A stretch of DNA of 46,753 bases from Vairimorpha apis BRL 01. Taxonomy: Eukaryota > Microsporidia > Nosematidae. The DNA lies in assembly GCA_000447185.1 (NCBI GenBank), contig KE647286.1:1-46753 (forward strand). The letters are read 5' to 3'. The notes under the pieces are model-generated. The model searched no databases, was not told the origin of the DNA, and saw nothing but the letters and a program-made list of their open reading frames with translations. Below are positions 34,310-44,395 of this stretch, piece by piece. The position numbers and the translations under genes were made by a program. Within the stretch, counting starts at the first letter, position 1. Each line of letters starts with the position of its first letter.

Positions 34310-34603
34310 CTTGATATTTTAAAAAATTAATAATAAATTGGAGGGAAAATGTGTTTCAAAAATGATTTTAATGAATTTTTAAAATTTGCAAAAAACAAAT
34401 TTCTTTATGTATAAAAACTTTAAATAAATGAAGTTTATCATAATAAATCTTCAAGTTTTTATTTTTATATAGTAAGTTCTGACATTTAAAATAAATAAAA
34501 TCAAAGTTTATTGAATCAGTTTCAAAAATCATATTTATAATTTTATGTATGTGTTTTCTTTATTAGATTTCAATTTTTTTTAAATATTTATTTTTTTGTT
34601 TTT

Positions 34604-34606
34604 CCC
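34604..34606 (+). promoter_or_regulatory. CCC start-proximal motif of ERO1
   Basis: CCC 2 nt before the ATG at 34609. Confidence 0.65.
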
Positions 34607-34608
34607 TT

Positions 34609-35286
34609 ATGAAAATAATAAATTTAATTTTTCATTTAATACAAATGACAAAATACGAATACAAATTTATTCTTCAAAACACAGGCTCAAATACTTTTAA
34701 AATAATTTATTTGCCTCTAAAAACATGTTATATTCCTGTAAAATGTAATTATTTATCATGTTCAATAAAAAAACATAATGATTATATAAATATTAATTTT
34801 ATAGAATCAAAATCAAATTGTAAAAACGGATCTGTTACGTGGAAAAATATTTATAAATTTAAAAAAAATATTATTTTCTATAAATTTATTTCTGGAATAC
34901 ATTTTTGTATTAATGTACATATATGTTACAATTATTATAATTTTTTATTTTTTTATAGATCAAATGTTACAAAATATAAAATTATAAGGAAATATATATT
35001 TAATTTTATTTTATTATTCAATACAGTAAGAGAATGTCTACATGCAAATCATAAAATTCAAAAATCATACATAAACAATATAAATAAAATTATTGATGAA
35101 ATTTCATGTCTCGATTGTAATAAATGCAAAGTTTTAGGTACATTACAATTTGAAGGATTAAAAGCATGTATTTTAAAATCAAACGGTAAAAAACTCACTA
35201 AATACCAATTTATCTACTTATTTTTATTTTATAAAAAGATATTAAGAACATTAAGATATATTTATTATTTAGAAAATAATCTTTAA
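34609..35286 (+). CDS. ERO1: miniature ERO1 ER thiol oxidase
   Basis: FAD enzyme of the ER lumen that oxidises PDI and so drives disulfide formation. The C-terminal half has SCLDCNKCKVLGTLQFEGLK. Its C167-x2-C170-x2-C173 cluster matches the CxxCxxC active site of ERO1, followed by the conserved LG-LQ-GL segment. W78 (SVTWKNIY) and H98 (FYKFISGIHFCINVHI) fit the FAD-contact motifs. Near the N-terminus KCNYLSC (C46-x4-C51) aligns with the shuttle Cys pair that passes electrons from PDI, but the third Cys that follows in animal ERO1 is absent. At 225 residues it is about half the usual 450-560, yet the frame is intact and the functional pieces are present in order. The first residues (INLIFHLIQM) are only weakly signal-like. 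Confidence 0.86.
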   Translation: MKIINLIFHLIQMTKYEYKFILQNTGSNTFKIIYLPLKTCYIPVKCNYLSCSIKKHNDYININFIESKSNCKNGSVTWKNIYKFKKNIIFYKFISGIHFCINVHICYNYYNFLFFYRSNVTKYKIIRKYIFNFILLFNTVRECLHANHKIQKSYINNINKIIDEISCLDCNKCKVLGTLQFEGLKACILKSNGKKLTKYQFIYLFLFYKKILRTLRYIYYLENNL

Positions 35287-36738
35287 AAAATTATATATTT
35301 TTTTATTTAACATAAATATTTTGTACCATTAAATTATTTTTAAATTGTAAGAAAAATTTTTAATGTTTGTTTTAAATGAATTTATGTATCTGTTTAAAAC
35401 CATACATTGTGGTTTGATTTAAAATTTTTTAAAATGAAAAAAATTTTGCTTTCTATGTTTTGTTTCATGTATAAGCAAAATTTTTTTATTATCAAATTAT
35501 GATTGTTTTTGCATTATTAGTTTAAATATGTTATTTTTGATAAAAAAAATTAATCTTAATCAATAATTTTTAGAATTTGCGAATCTATTTTTGCAGATAT
35601 TTTTTAATAACATGAATAAAGTTATTATGAAAAAAAAATTAATTAAGGTTTAAAAATTATTTTTATATTTAAAATTGTAAAAAAATTGTCATTTTTTATT
35701 AAACTAAAAAGTACTTAAATGAAATTTTGTTATAAATTGTAAATAAAATATAATAACGTAGTGTTTTATTTTATATACGAGTTAACAATGAAAAATATAT
35801 TTTTATAAAACATGATGTTTCAACGATTAAAAAATTAACATTTTCTTATTTTTAAAAATAATAAAATATGTGCATAGATTATTGAATATATTCTTAATGA
35901 TGCATATATTTATAAATATATGTTTAAAATTATAAATATGAAATTATAAATATTTATTTGTGAACTAAAAATAAAATTTTATTTTTAATAATGAAAAAGT
36001 CTAATTATATTGTTATAATTAAAAAATATAAATAACAGAATATATATTTTATAAATATTTATATTTAATTCATAAAAAAAAGTATTAAATATTATATTAA
36101 ATTAATTTTTATAATGTTATATTAAATTTTATAAGATGTTGAAAATAATTAATATTGCAACATATTTAAATTTAAAATTATATAATGTAAAAAAAATGAA
36201 AATTTAGATAATATTTTTGGCATTTAAAAATTTAAAATATAAAAAAATTACAATTTTACCTTTTTTTAGTATAATTTATTATTATTCTCAAAAAAAATAC
36301 TTTTTATATAAATACATAATTTAGTTAATTAATTTTACATAAATAATTTTAATGTAAACATAAAATTTGTTAATTTTTTTATTTAAATTTATTTTTTTAA
36401 AAAATTCATATAAATAAAAGTTTGTATAACAAAAGTAAAAAATAAAAATTGAATTTTTTTTATATTTTTAAAAAAATTAAATTATAAACTATATTATTAA
36501 CGTTATATTTGTTTTTTAGCCTTTTATAAACAGATTGATTATATTTAAATTTTTTTCTTACATTAAAAAGTAAATGTTTTAAAATAAATATATTATATAA
36601 TGCTATTTGATACTTTTTAAAACTTAAATTTTAATCTAACGAAAGTGATGTTTAAGATTTAAGTATTTGCCAAAAAAAATTTAAATAAAAAAGTTTATTA
36701 AGTTATATTTTAATGTTTTTTACCCAATTTTTTATAAA
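35287..36738. other. 1.45-kb AT-rich spacer, no gene found
   Basis: A/T sequence with stops in all frames. The only start-type motif is the CCC before the KH gene. Confidence 0.6.
36723..36725 (+). promoter_or_regulatory. CCC motif upstream of the KH-domain gene
   Basis: CCC 13 nt before the ATG at 36739, the longest spacing in the window and so a weaker case. Confidence 0.45.
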
Positions 36739-37139
36739 ATGAATGAAAAAAAATTTATAATGAAAAAAATGAAATTTCTTTCTTAAAAAATTTATCATCG
36801 ATTTATACAAATCTGATACGTGGTAATGTTGAAGAAAAAAAAATTTTGATTTCAAAAAAAAATATTAAAAATGATATTATTTGTTATGATTACAAAGATG
36901 AAACAAGTTGTTTAGTAATTAGAAAAGAGGAGTATAAAAATATTTGCATATTAGATATACCTAAATCATTTTACTTTTACTTTATAGGTAAAAGCGGTGT
37001 TATGAAACTTAAATATGAATATGAATATAATGTAGATATCACTGAAATAAGCACTGATTCAGAAAATTTTACAATTTTAGTCGATGGTAATGGAAAAGAA
37101 AAGTTTAGAATCTTTGTGCTAGACTTAATTTATAAATAA
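36739..37139 (+). CDS. small KH-domain RNA-binding protein (one frame break)
   Basis: The conserved part, CILDIPKSFYFYFIGKSGVMKL followed by YEYNVDI and FTILVDGNGKEK, is a KH domain with the nucleic-acid-gripping GKSG loop. The wording IPKSFYFYFIGKSG resembles the KH of the ASCC1 family more than that of poly(C)-binding proteins. Upstream the frame is open from about 36,755 without an ATG. Adding one base to the A8 run 36746-36753 joins it to the ATG at 36739 and gives about 133 residues. The 2H phosphoesterase domain that follows KH in ASCC1 is absent, and no coding sequence follows before 37.7 kb. RNA binding is likely; the specific role is unknown. Confidence 0.7.
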
Positions 37140-38297
37140 CTTTAGCATATAATAATACACAGTATTTTACAAATATACAAATTAATGTTCAAATTTTATT
37201 AAAAATGTTAGTTTTTTAATTTTATAATTATTGGATTGTTAAAATTATCGTTATTATCACATTTAAAATTATTATGAATGTTAAATACAAAATTATAAAA
37301 TAATAAGCAATTGGATGGAATAATTCTTATTCTATTTATTAAAATTCAAAATTTTATTTAAGATTTATCCTAAAACGTTTTTAACATTTTAAAATAATAC
37401 TTGTGCTGTTTTTAACAAAAATTAAATCGCAAATTTTTATTAATAAAAGTATAAGTTTTAAATTTAAATAACTTTTTTTGATTTGTCTTTAAAAAATTTT
37501 ATCTTTATTAAGTTATTAAAAAATAATTCAATTTCAACACATTTCATATTATAAAACTATAAAAATTTAAAAATTATTATAAAAAATTTATTCTTAAATG
37601 ATATAATAGTTTTTTATAATTATGTATCATTTTTGCCAAGATAAGATAAAGATTATTAATTCACAAAAAAATATTAAATACTTTTAAAAGGTTCTTAGTT
37701 TTTCCTCTTAAATGTGGTTAACCATAACGGGCTTTCATATTAGTTTCCTTTAAAATCATTTATAATATTCTGCAAAACTTTTATGTATGTGTGCAGTTGT
37801 CTATTTTCTTTTAATTTCCAAATTGCTTATTATTACTTATTGTTATACCTTCTCGTGTCATGACATATGGTATATTTTTTGTTTTGATATATAATATTCC
37901 CAAACTGATTACATATTATTCATATTATGTTTCTTTCTGTTTCTACAGATATTATGTTGTCAAAACTTGTAATTCACTCCTCAACAATAAAATAATTAAA
38001 AAATACATTATTAATTTTAAATAAAGTGTTTAAGATTAATTAAATTTTCATGAAATAAAAATTTAATAATTATGTGATATAAAATTAAAAATTTTAGATA
38101 AAACAAAAGTTTTACAAATGAATTCAAATGTTATATTTAATAAAAATTTTATTTAAAGTTAAATGGACAAAGTCTATAATGTATTCAAATAATAATATTT
38201 TAAAAACTACCACAATAAAAAAAAATAAATTGATAATAAATATAACTAATTACTAATAAAGATATAGCTTTTAATAGTCATATAATTTATAATTAGT
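37140..38297. other. 1.16-kb spacer containing a retroelement relic
   Basis: A/T sequence except for a less biased island at 37,690-37,995, which is listed separately as a probable retrotransposon remnant. No gene or RNA is recognised otherwise. Confidence 0.55.
37690..37995 (-). mobile_element. decayed non-LTR retrotransposon tail (candidate)
   Basis: Reading the minus strand in shifting frames gives ITSFDNIISVETERN, then IIYQNK and IPYVMTREGITISNNKQF. This order matches the end of the restriction-like endonuclease region of microsporidian non-LTR retrotransposons, where a GIT-x-LDNLQTVE-type segment precedes IPYVMTW-G-TKYH. Stops and frame changes occur every 15-20 codons, so it is inactive. 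The G+C is clearly higher than in the flanks. The clearer copy at 39.6-39.9 kb lies on the other strand and supports the call. Confidence 0.5.
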
Positions 38298-38791
38298 TTA
38301 AAACCTCCAATTATGTCCACATACACATGTTACAAATGTAGTCATAGGTTCATCAGCAGATCTAGTTTGTAATTGTCTATATGAAGCTTTTCTTTGTCCA
38401 CATTTTGAACATTTAAATATATCAGTTTCTGCTTTAATTTCTGGTAATTGAATATCGCACAATGAATTTTTGATAATTTTTTTTCTTCTTCTTTAAGGTC
38501 TAAACTTTTCATATCATCATCAGTCATGTTTATATATTCTTCAGGTGTAATTATCCCTTCATATACTCTTTTACATAGTGATGGATTATTTTTATCTCTA
38601 AGATTGAAACATTTTGAACGTACTATTTTAGGTATATCGTTTTTAATAGTCGAATATAAATATTTAGTTAATTCGAATGATAAAAAAATAATTTTTTTAT
38701 CATCGTAATTAATTAAATTATTTTTAAAAGATTCATAAAATAATTTCATAACTTTATTTTTTTGTGGATCGTCAAATTTTTGAAATTCCAT
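38298..38791 (-). CDS. DST1: transcription elongation factor TFIIS (one frame break)
   Basis: Rescues stalled RNA polymerase II by stimulating transcript cleavage. The first frame (38791-38342) carries the central domain ([21 protein letters not shown], then [18 protein letters not shown]), which binds the polymerase jaw. It slips at the T8 run 38477-38484 (plus strand). One added base restores [12 protein letters not shown], then [31 protein letters not shown] and VCGHNWRF, ending at 38298. This is the zinc ribbon with four Cys and the catalytic Asp-Glu pair of the RSADEPMT loop. The total of about 165 residues lacks the N-terminal LW domain of longer TFIIS. A polymerase subunit such as Rpb9 is excluded by the central domain. 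Confidence 0.94.
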
Positions 38792-38796
38792 AATTA

Positions 38797-38799
38797 GGG
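38797..38799 (-). promoter_or_regulatory. CCC start-proximal motif of TFIIS
   Basis: CCC in the sense strand, 5 nt before the ATG at 38791. Confidence 0.65.
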
Positions 38800-39610
38800 C
38801 AGTGAAATAATTTTTATAAATTTTTTTTTAGATTTATTGATGTTTCATTGTATAATTTAAAATAATGTTTTTAAAAAACTGGAAAAATATTATTGTATAA
38901 TTTGTAAAATAAAACATTTAATTTAATTTTTAATTAAAAATTTTCCTCTTGAATATAAAAAAAAATTGCAATAATTTTTTCTTTATTTATTTAAAACATT
39001 AATAAATTTCAAAATGTTATTATTTTTCTTTTTTATCTTGAATATAATAAATATATTATTTTAAAATATTTTTCATTTAAAAATTTTCAATTTAGTTTTT
39101 TTGCATAATTTAATTAATTTTATAATATTAAATGTAAAAGATATATTATAAAACTTATATTTTTTTAGTTAATTAACATTTTTATAATAATTTAATTAAA
39201 TTATATATATTATTAAAAATTATGTTCAGAAAAATTAGTTGTTTAATTTGATAATTTTTTTAAAATTGTTTATTTAAGAGTAAATTTTAATTTCTCATTT
39301 ATTAAGCTAGTAAAGATCCTTAATAAACAGAAGTTTGATGATTTGCCTTTCGATTTACATTATCATGCTCCCTCTTCTGTGTCCATCATAATCTCATAAG
39401 AAACTTTTTAAGAATTATAAATTAAATATACACTTCTATTCCGTCGTCGATACTAAATTCCTATCTATTGTTTAGAATGAAAATAAATCATTATACATCC
39501 CAGTTATCATATATGATATTATCTTTAATTTTTAACATATATAATTAACTTTAATAAAACAAAACATTAATTTAAAAATTAAAAAATTAATTGTTTTTTT
39601 AATTTACGAA

Positions 39611-39912
39611 ATTAACAACCATCAACAATTAGATGCAGAAAAATTATAAAAAATACGATTTTTTAGCTAATGAGCTAGGTTTAATACACGGGTGTAAAAC
39701 AAGAATAATTCCATATGTGTAACATGAGATGGTATAATCACTAAATACCACGTGAAATACAGAAAGGCGCTAGAAATCTCAGAACTAATCGAAGCATATA
39801 TTCAATCAGTAACTTTTAAGAAAACGTTTTAGTGTGTGTCGATAGAGTACAGAAGAGGAGGCGACTTAATATTAGTGGAGAACGAGAGAAACGAAAACTT
39901 ACATACTAAATG
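39611..39912 (+). mobile_element. decayed non-LTR retrotransposon, C-terminal endonuclease remnant
   Basis: From 39651 the plus strand reads KYDFLANELGLIHGCKTR, IIPYV and stop. From 39731, in another frame, it reads GIITKYHVKYRKALEISEL, then IEAYIQSVTFKKTF, a stop, and SIEYRRGGDLILVENE. Just upstream, in a third frame, is QQLDAEKL. This is the recognisable end of the reverse-transcriptase polyprotein of microsporidian non-LTR elements, the restriction-like endonuclease region (KYDLLANELG, IIPYV, TKYH, EAYIQS, KKT). At least two frame changes and two stops show that it is dead, and no reverse transcriptase part is found nearby. Higher G+C than the flanks fits a recent insertion relative to the surrounding spacer. 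Confidence 0.8.
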
Positions 39913-40256
39913 AATTCGTTTGATACGGAAGCGAAAAATAATAAAATAAAAAATTAACCTTTAAATAAAAATTTTAAATGTTAATATACGAAAAAAAATT
40001 ATTAAATTATTAAATTTGTATGAAAGATAAATCAAAATATTAAAATCATTTAAAAGTCTACATAAAAATTATTTAAAAAAATTGTATGATATCGTATAAT
40101 AATTTTATATTTTTGAACGAAAAATATTACAATATGAGAGTTTATGTATCATTTACTTAAAAAATTCCATTTTCAATTGTTAAAAACCTAATAAATGATT
40201 AAAACAAAATTTATCTAAATTACAGTATATAAAAATCAAGAATAAAAACAAATAAT

Positions 40257-40652
40257 TTAAAACTTTAATTCCGTAAACAAAAACTTTGCTTTGTTTTCTT
40301 TATGAGCTTTTTCCATGATATCAGAAACTTGACAAATCACCTTTTCTTTATTTTGTTTAAAATCGCTTTTTTCATTATCTAAAACATCATCAAAACTCAA
40401 ATCTCCTAATCCAATATCTGCCTTATATCTAGTAGCAAGTAAGTGTCTAATATTGTACTTTTTCAAAAAAACAAGAAATTTATCATTTTTCCTTTTTTCA
40501 TCTTTAGAACAAAAGTCCTCGCTCTGTTTTGGTAATCTTTGTATACCTGCCACTAAACAATATTTATCGTCAATATTTTTTACAATAACAGCCTTTTTAC
40601 CTGCAAATTTTCCTGCTGTTGGTATTGCTATCATATTTTGTATAAACAACAT
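40257..40652 (-). CDS. RPL27: 60S ribosomal protein eL27
   Basis: Large-subunit protein near the exit side of the ribosome. The intact 131-residue frame shows the KOW-type N-terminal segment [19 protein letters not shown], then [32 protein letters not shown] and a helical tail ending in KFLFTELKF, matching eL27 (FFQKLRF end). The length is near the usual 136. The extra residues before [10 protein letters not shown] are kept because the CCCC lies 4 nt before the first ATG; initiation at the internal ATG is the alternative. Confidence 0.93.
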   Translation of the reverse strand: MLFIQNMIAIPTAGKFAGKKAVIVKNIDDKYCLVAGIQRLPKQSEDFCSKDEKRKNDKFLVFLKKYNIRHLLATRYKADIGLGDLSFDDVLDNEKSDFKQNKEKVICQVSDIMEKAHKENKAKFLFTELKF

Positions 40653-40656
40653 TTTT

Positions 40657-40660
40657 GGGG
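40657..40660 (-). promoter_or_regulatory. CCCC start-proximal motif of RPL27
   Basis: CCCC in the sense strand, 4 nt before the ATG at 40652. It favours the upstream of two in-frame ATGs. Confidence 0.65.
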
Positions 40661-42046
40661 TCTAAAAAATTGGTTTTTGTTTAAAATTAAATATTATTTT
40701 TAAATTTTTAAAAAAGATATTCTTAAAATATTTTATTAAAAAAATATAACTACCACAGATGTGTTTTTACATAGTTGATCATGATAACAAAAAAATAATT
40801 TTTATTTTTTAAATAGTAAAATATTAAAACAATATATAAATTTTTTTGTATTTATGTTTTATAAAAATCTTAAATATATAGTTAAATGTTCAATGATTTT
40901 GTTGTAAATAATTTATTTTTAAATAAGTTAACTGTATTTAAAAAATAAAAAAATGTTATTTGTATTTTGAAGACATATTTAAATTTTAGATAAAAAAATT
41001 ATTTTCTAAAAGAATTTATTATTATAAATATTTTTAAAAAAATAAATAATTATATTTTATTTATAACGAGTATAAAAATATAAATTTAATTTAATTTTAC
41101 AAAAAAATATAAATACTACAAACTGTATAAATAATTTTATTGTATTGCCATTTTATAAAAAATTTAAAAACATAAAAACCAATCAACACTGTATTTTAAA
41201 ATATAAACAATAATTAACTATAATTTTATTGCAGTAAAAATATGTACGTTAATTTAATTTAATGGACAGAAAAAAATTTTATATAATTTTTTCAATATAA
41301 ACAAACAAAAAATTCTTAAATATAAAAAAATTCAATATTATAATGTTTATTACAAAATTATTATACTTATTTAATTTATATTTTCAAAAACTTTATTATA
41401 TATATTATATTTTTGTTTATTACAAATTTTAAACAATATAGCTTAAAAAAATAATTAAATTAAATGTTTAATAAAATAATTGTTCATGTTATAAAAATCA
41501 AAATAATGTTACAAGTTTCTATTGATTTAAAAATTTAAATTATGTTTTATTCTTAAATTCGATTATGGTTTTAAAAAAATATGTATTTAACATAATATAT
41601 ATGACAATAATTAAAATAAATAAAAATTTTAATTTTTGTTCATATAAATATATATAATCATTTTTTACTATCAAATTTTTAAATTTTTAGATTAATAATT
41701 TTTTTTAATTTTAAAAAAAATTTTGAGTGAAATATATTATTAATAATAAGAAAAATTATAAATAATAAAATAGTTTAAAATAATTATAATAACTGTTTTT
41801 TATGTTCGAACGTCATAATTTTAATACTGATACATGTCATTTAATAATTTTTTTTGATATTTCATTATAACTCAATTTATTAAAAAAAATTGTAATTTTT
41901 TAAGGTTATTAGAAATATATATAAAGGAAAATAAAAAATAATAATTATTAATTTTTACAACCGACTTTATGATTAATTAACAAATTATTTGATTGTTTAC
42001 AAATTTTATCGAAAATTTAAATTTTTATTTTTATTTTTATTTTTTA

Positions 42047-42049
42047 CCC
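42047..42049 (+). promoter_or_regulatory. CCC start-proximal motif of the small coiled-coil gene
   Basis: CCC 2 nt before the ATG at 42052. It places the start here instead of at the upstream in-frame GTG/TTG-type codons. Confidence 0.6.
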
Positions 42050-42051
42050 AA

Positions 42052-42321
42052 ATGTTAAAAAGTGATATAATACAAAATATTAATGACAATCTTGAAAAAA
42101 TTTTAGAAGACTATATTGAAATTTTTGATATGCTAAAAAATCCAAACAATGATATAGTTTCATTATTTTTTGTCAAAAGAAGTTGTTTAAATATCATTAA
42201 TAATGTTCAAGAAATTTATTATAATATTTTAAATTTAAATAAAAAATATCATCAAGATAATTCTCAAAATAAAATTAAAAATAATGATAAAATTATATCA
42301 TTGTTAAATGAAGATTTTTAA
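42052..42321 (+). CDS. small helical protein, possibly Mediator subunit Med22
   Basis: An 89-residue protein (MLKSDIIQNINDNLEKILED...LNEDF) that is almost entirely helical with heptad-like spacing of Ile/Leu, so probably a coiled-coil subunit of a complex. The first half (NDNLEKILEDYIEIFDML), followed by a hydrophilic gap and a second helix (CLNIINNVQEIYYNILNLNK), resembles Med22 of the Mediator head. The resemblance is weak and several small helical proteins would fit. No membrane segment remains once the start is placed after the CCC motif. It lies 167 bp upstream of the B56 gene on the same strand. The identity is a guess; the gene itself is fairly likely. Confidence 0.45.
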   Translation: MLKSDIIQNINDNLEKILEDYIEIFDMLKNPNNDIVSLFFVKRSCLNIINNVQEIYYNILNLNKKYHQDNSQNKIKNNDKIISLLNEDF

Positions 42322-42488
42322 TAAAATACATTTTTGTAATTTGAAATTTTTTTATTTTCTTGTTTATTTTACACCTGTCATTACGTTTATTTTAATTAAA
42401 CTCAATGCATATTTTTTATATTGATATAAAATTTTATTTATTTATATATAAAACGAATTTAATAAAAAAAATACAATTGATCCTATTT

Positions 42489-44071
42489 ATGAAACCTAAA
42501 AACGATGAAGAGAAACAGGAGAAAAAGAAAAAATTAAACTTAAATTTTATTAAAGAAAAGAATAAAAATCGGAGATTGTTTGAAAATAAAAATTTTAATA
42601 CAAAAGAAAATAATACAATTGATAATATATTTAATCTAAATATTAATGAGCCCAATTTTAAGGTAGTCAATAAGTATAAATCAAATTCTGAGGTACATAT
42701 CAATTCTTTTTTAATTGAAAATATTCATTCAAAAGATACTTTAACATTATACGAATTATTATGCCAATTAAAAAAGACAAAGATTACAGAAAATCTTTTT
42801 ATAATCATAGTTAATAAATGCAAAGATGTATTATTTCGAGAAATTAAAAATTCAAATCCAACTGGTGTACAGTTTCATGTTGGTGACGATGTAAATGTTA
42901 AAAATTCTGTTTCGTCAAATATTAATATATTTGCAAAAATTTTAAATTATGTGACAAGTGTTATGTATGATAATAATATAATTTTAAAAGTATTTTGCGA
43001 TAGTGATATCTTAAATTTAATTAATCTTCTTAAATCTGAAGACGAAAACGAGAGAGCACAAATTGCAAATGTTTTATTAAACATTTTTAAAAATTTTAAA
43101 ATTACAATTAGAAATGTTATTGAAAATGAATTATGTTTATTTTATGAAGGTTTACGAACACATATAGGGATGGAAGAATTGTTAGAAGTTGTTTCTTGTA
43201 TAATAGAAGATATGGTTAGGATAAAGCCAATTAAAAGAGAATATGTGAAATTAGAAAATAAAAAATTTCCAATATCTAATGATCAAAGTATTATATCAAA
43301 CAACAACTTTAAAGATAAAAATGAAGAAAAACTAAAGGAAAAAAATAATAGTTTTTTCTATGAATATGTTTTGAGGTTTTTAACTGTTAATAACTTAGAG
43401 TATTATACTAATATCAACCAAATAATTTTTAGTTATTGACAAAAAAAATTTAAATGTTTCTAAAATTACTCTTAAATATTTATCCGTTTTATTTCAAAAC
43501 ACTCAATTTTCAAACAAATCAGTACTAGTACAGATATATATGTCAATATATATTTTATGGTCAAGAAAAATATCTTATAATGAAATAATTAACGATGTTT
43601 GTATGTTCTTAAATAATGCATTTGAATCTGAACATTTTAAACTTATTGATCAAACAGTTAAAATTATAGATTTACATGTTATAAAAAAATTCTTTAAAGA
43701 AAATATTACAGAAATTCTTCCAAAAATATTTGATAACTTGTACATGATAAGTAAAAAATATTGGAGACACAAGGGGAAATTAGATATTTTGAAATTTATG
43801 TTTTTAATTATTAATCTCAATCATCATTGCTTTGAACAATGTTTAATAAATTACAATAAAAAAAGCATTTAAAAAAAAGTGAAATTTTTGAAGATTTGAA
43901 AAAAAACTTTTAAAAGTTATAGAATCTTATAAAATAGAACAAAGTAAAGAATTAATCTTTACAAAAAGACGAAAGTCTTTAAATAATTCAAAACAAAAAA
44001 AATATAAATTAAATTGTAAATTATGTTTAATTGTATTTGTTTATTTTTTAAAAATAAAATATTTTAATTAA
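42489..44071 (+). CDS. RTS1: PP2A regulatory subunit, B56 family (three frame breaks)
   Basis: B56/Rts1 subunits direct PP2A to substrates at centromeres and in stress signalling. A Lys-rich N-terminus leads into a HEAT-like superhelix. LLKSEDENERAQIANVLLNI, then RNVIENELCLFYEGLRTHIG and MEELLEVVSCIIEDM correspond to the strongly conserved B56 block around FDSEDPRERD and GIAELLEILGSII. The frame stops at 43437. One added base at the T5 run 43426-43430 leads into VQIYMSIYILWSRKIS, ILPKIFDNLYMISKKYW and FEQCLINYNKK, matching the B56 C-terminal helices. Further one-base breaks at the A7 run 43858-43864 and the A8 run 43899-43906 extend a Lys/Glu-rich tail whose end, about 44,000-44,071, is uncertain. 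The start is also uncertain. I chose the ATG at 42489, although no CCC precedes it. Confidence 0.83.
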
Positions 44072-44395
44072 ATAAGTGTAATTAATTTAAGTCATTGAAA
44101 AATATATTTTAATTTATGTATTAATTATTTTTTTAAAGTTTTATTAAAAATAAGGATTAAGAATCAGATTGATTAAAATATTATCAAAAATTAAAAATCT
44201 ATTATATTTAATTATTCACATGAATTTATAAATATAAATAAATTATTATAAAAAAAGTATTGAATATTAGTTTTATCTGAACAAATTCCTATTTCATACA
44301 ATTTATATTTCTAAATATTTAATAAATCAATTTATATATAAATACATTTTTTTACTTTTAAAATAAACAACATTTACAATATATAATTAAACTAT
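44072..44395. other. 320-bp AT-rich spacer between convergent genes
   Basis: A/T sequence between the 3' ends of the B56 and RPN1 genes; nothing is recognised. Confidence 0.55.

Larger units (their letters stand above)
34304..34608. other. 305-bp divergent promoter region
   Basis: A/T-rich sequence separating the divergent H3 and ERO1 genes. Apart from the two CCC motifs I see no further signal. Confidence 0.55.
38792..40256. other. 1.5-kb spacer with less AT-biased islands and a retroelement relic
   Basis: A/T sequence interrupted by an island at about 39,305-39,510 (CTCCCTCTTCTGTGTCC and TCCGTCGTCGATAC) of unknown origin, and by the retrotransposon remnant at 39,611-39,912. No intact gene. 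Confidence 0.55.
40653..42051. other. 1.4-kb AT-rich spacer, no gene found
   Basis: A/T sequence between divergent genes. GTTCGAAC at about 41,804 is palindromic, but the flanks do not fold as a tRNA. Nothing else is recognised. Confidence 0.6.

Noticed and set aside
41795..41830. GTTCGAAC resembling a tRNA T-loop/B-box
   Set aside because: The flanks do not form an acceptor stem, anticodon arm or A-box. It is a chance palindrome. No tRNA gene was found anywhere in the window.
41989..42051. Hydrophobic N-terminal extension of the small coiled-coil protein
   Set aside because: It would need a non-ATG start. The CCC motif 2 nt before the ATG at 42052 places the start later and removes the apparent signal peptide.
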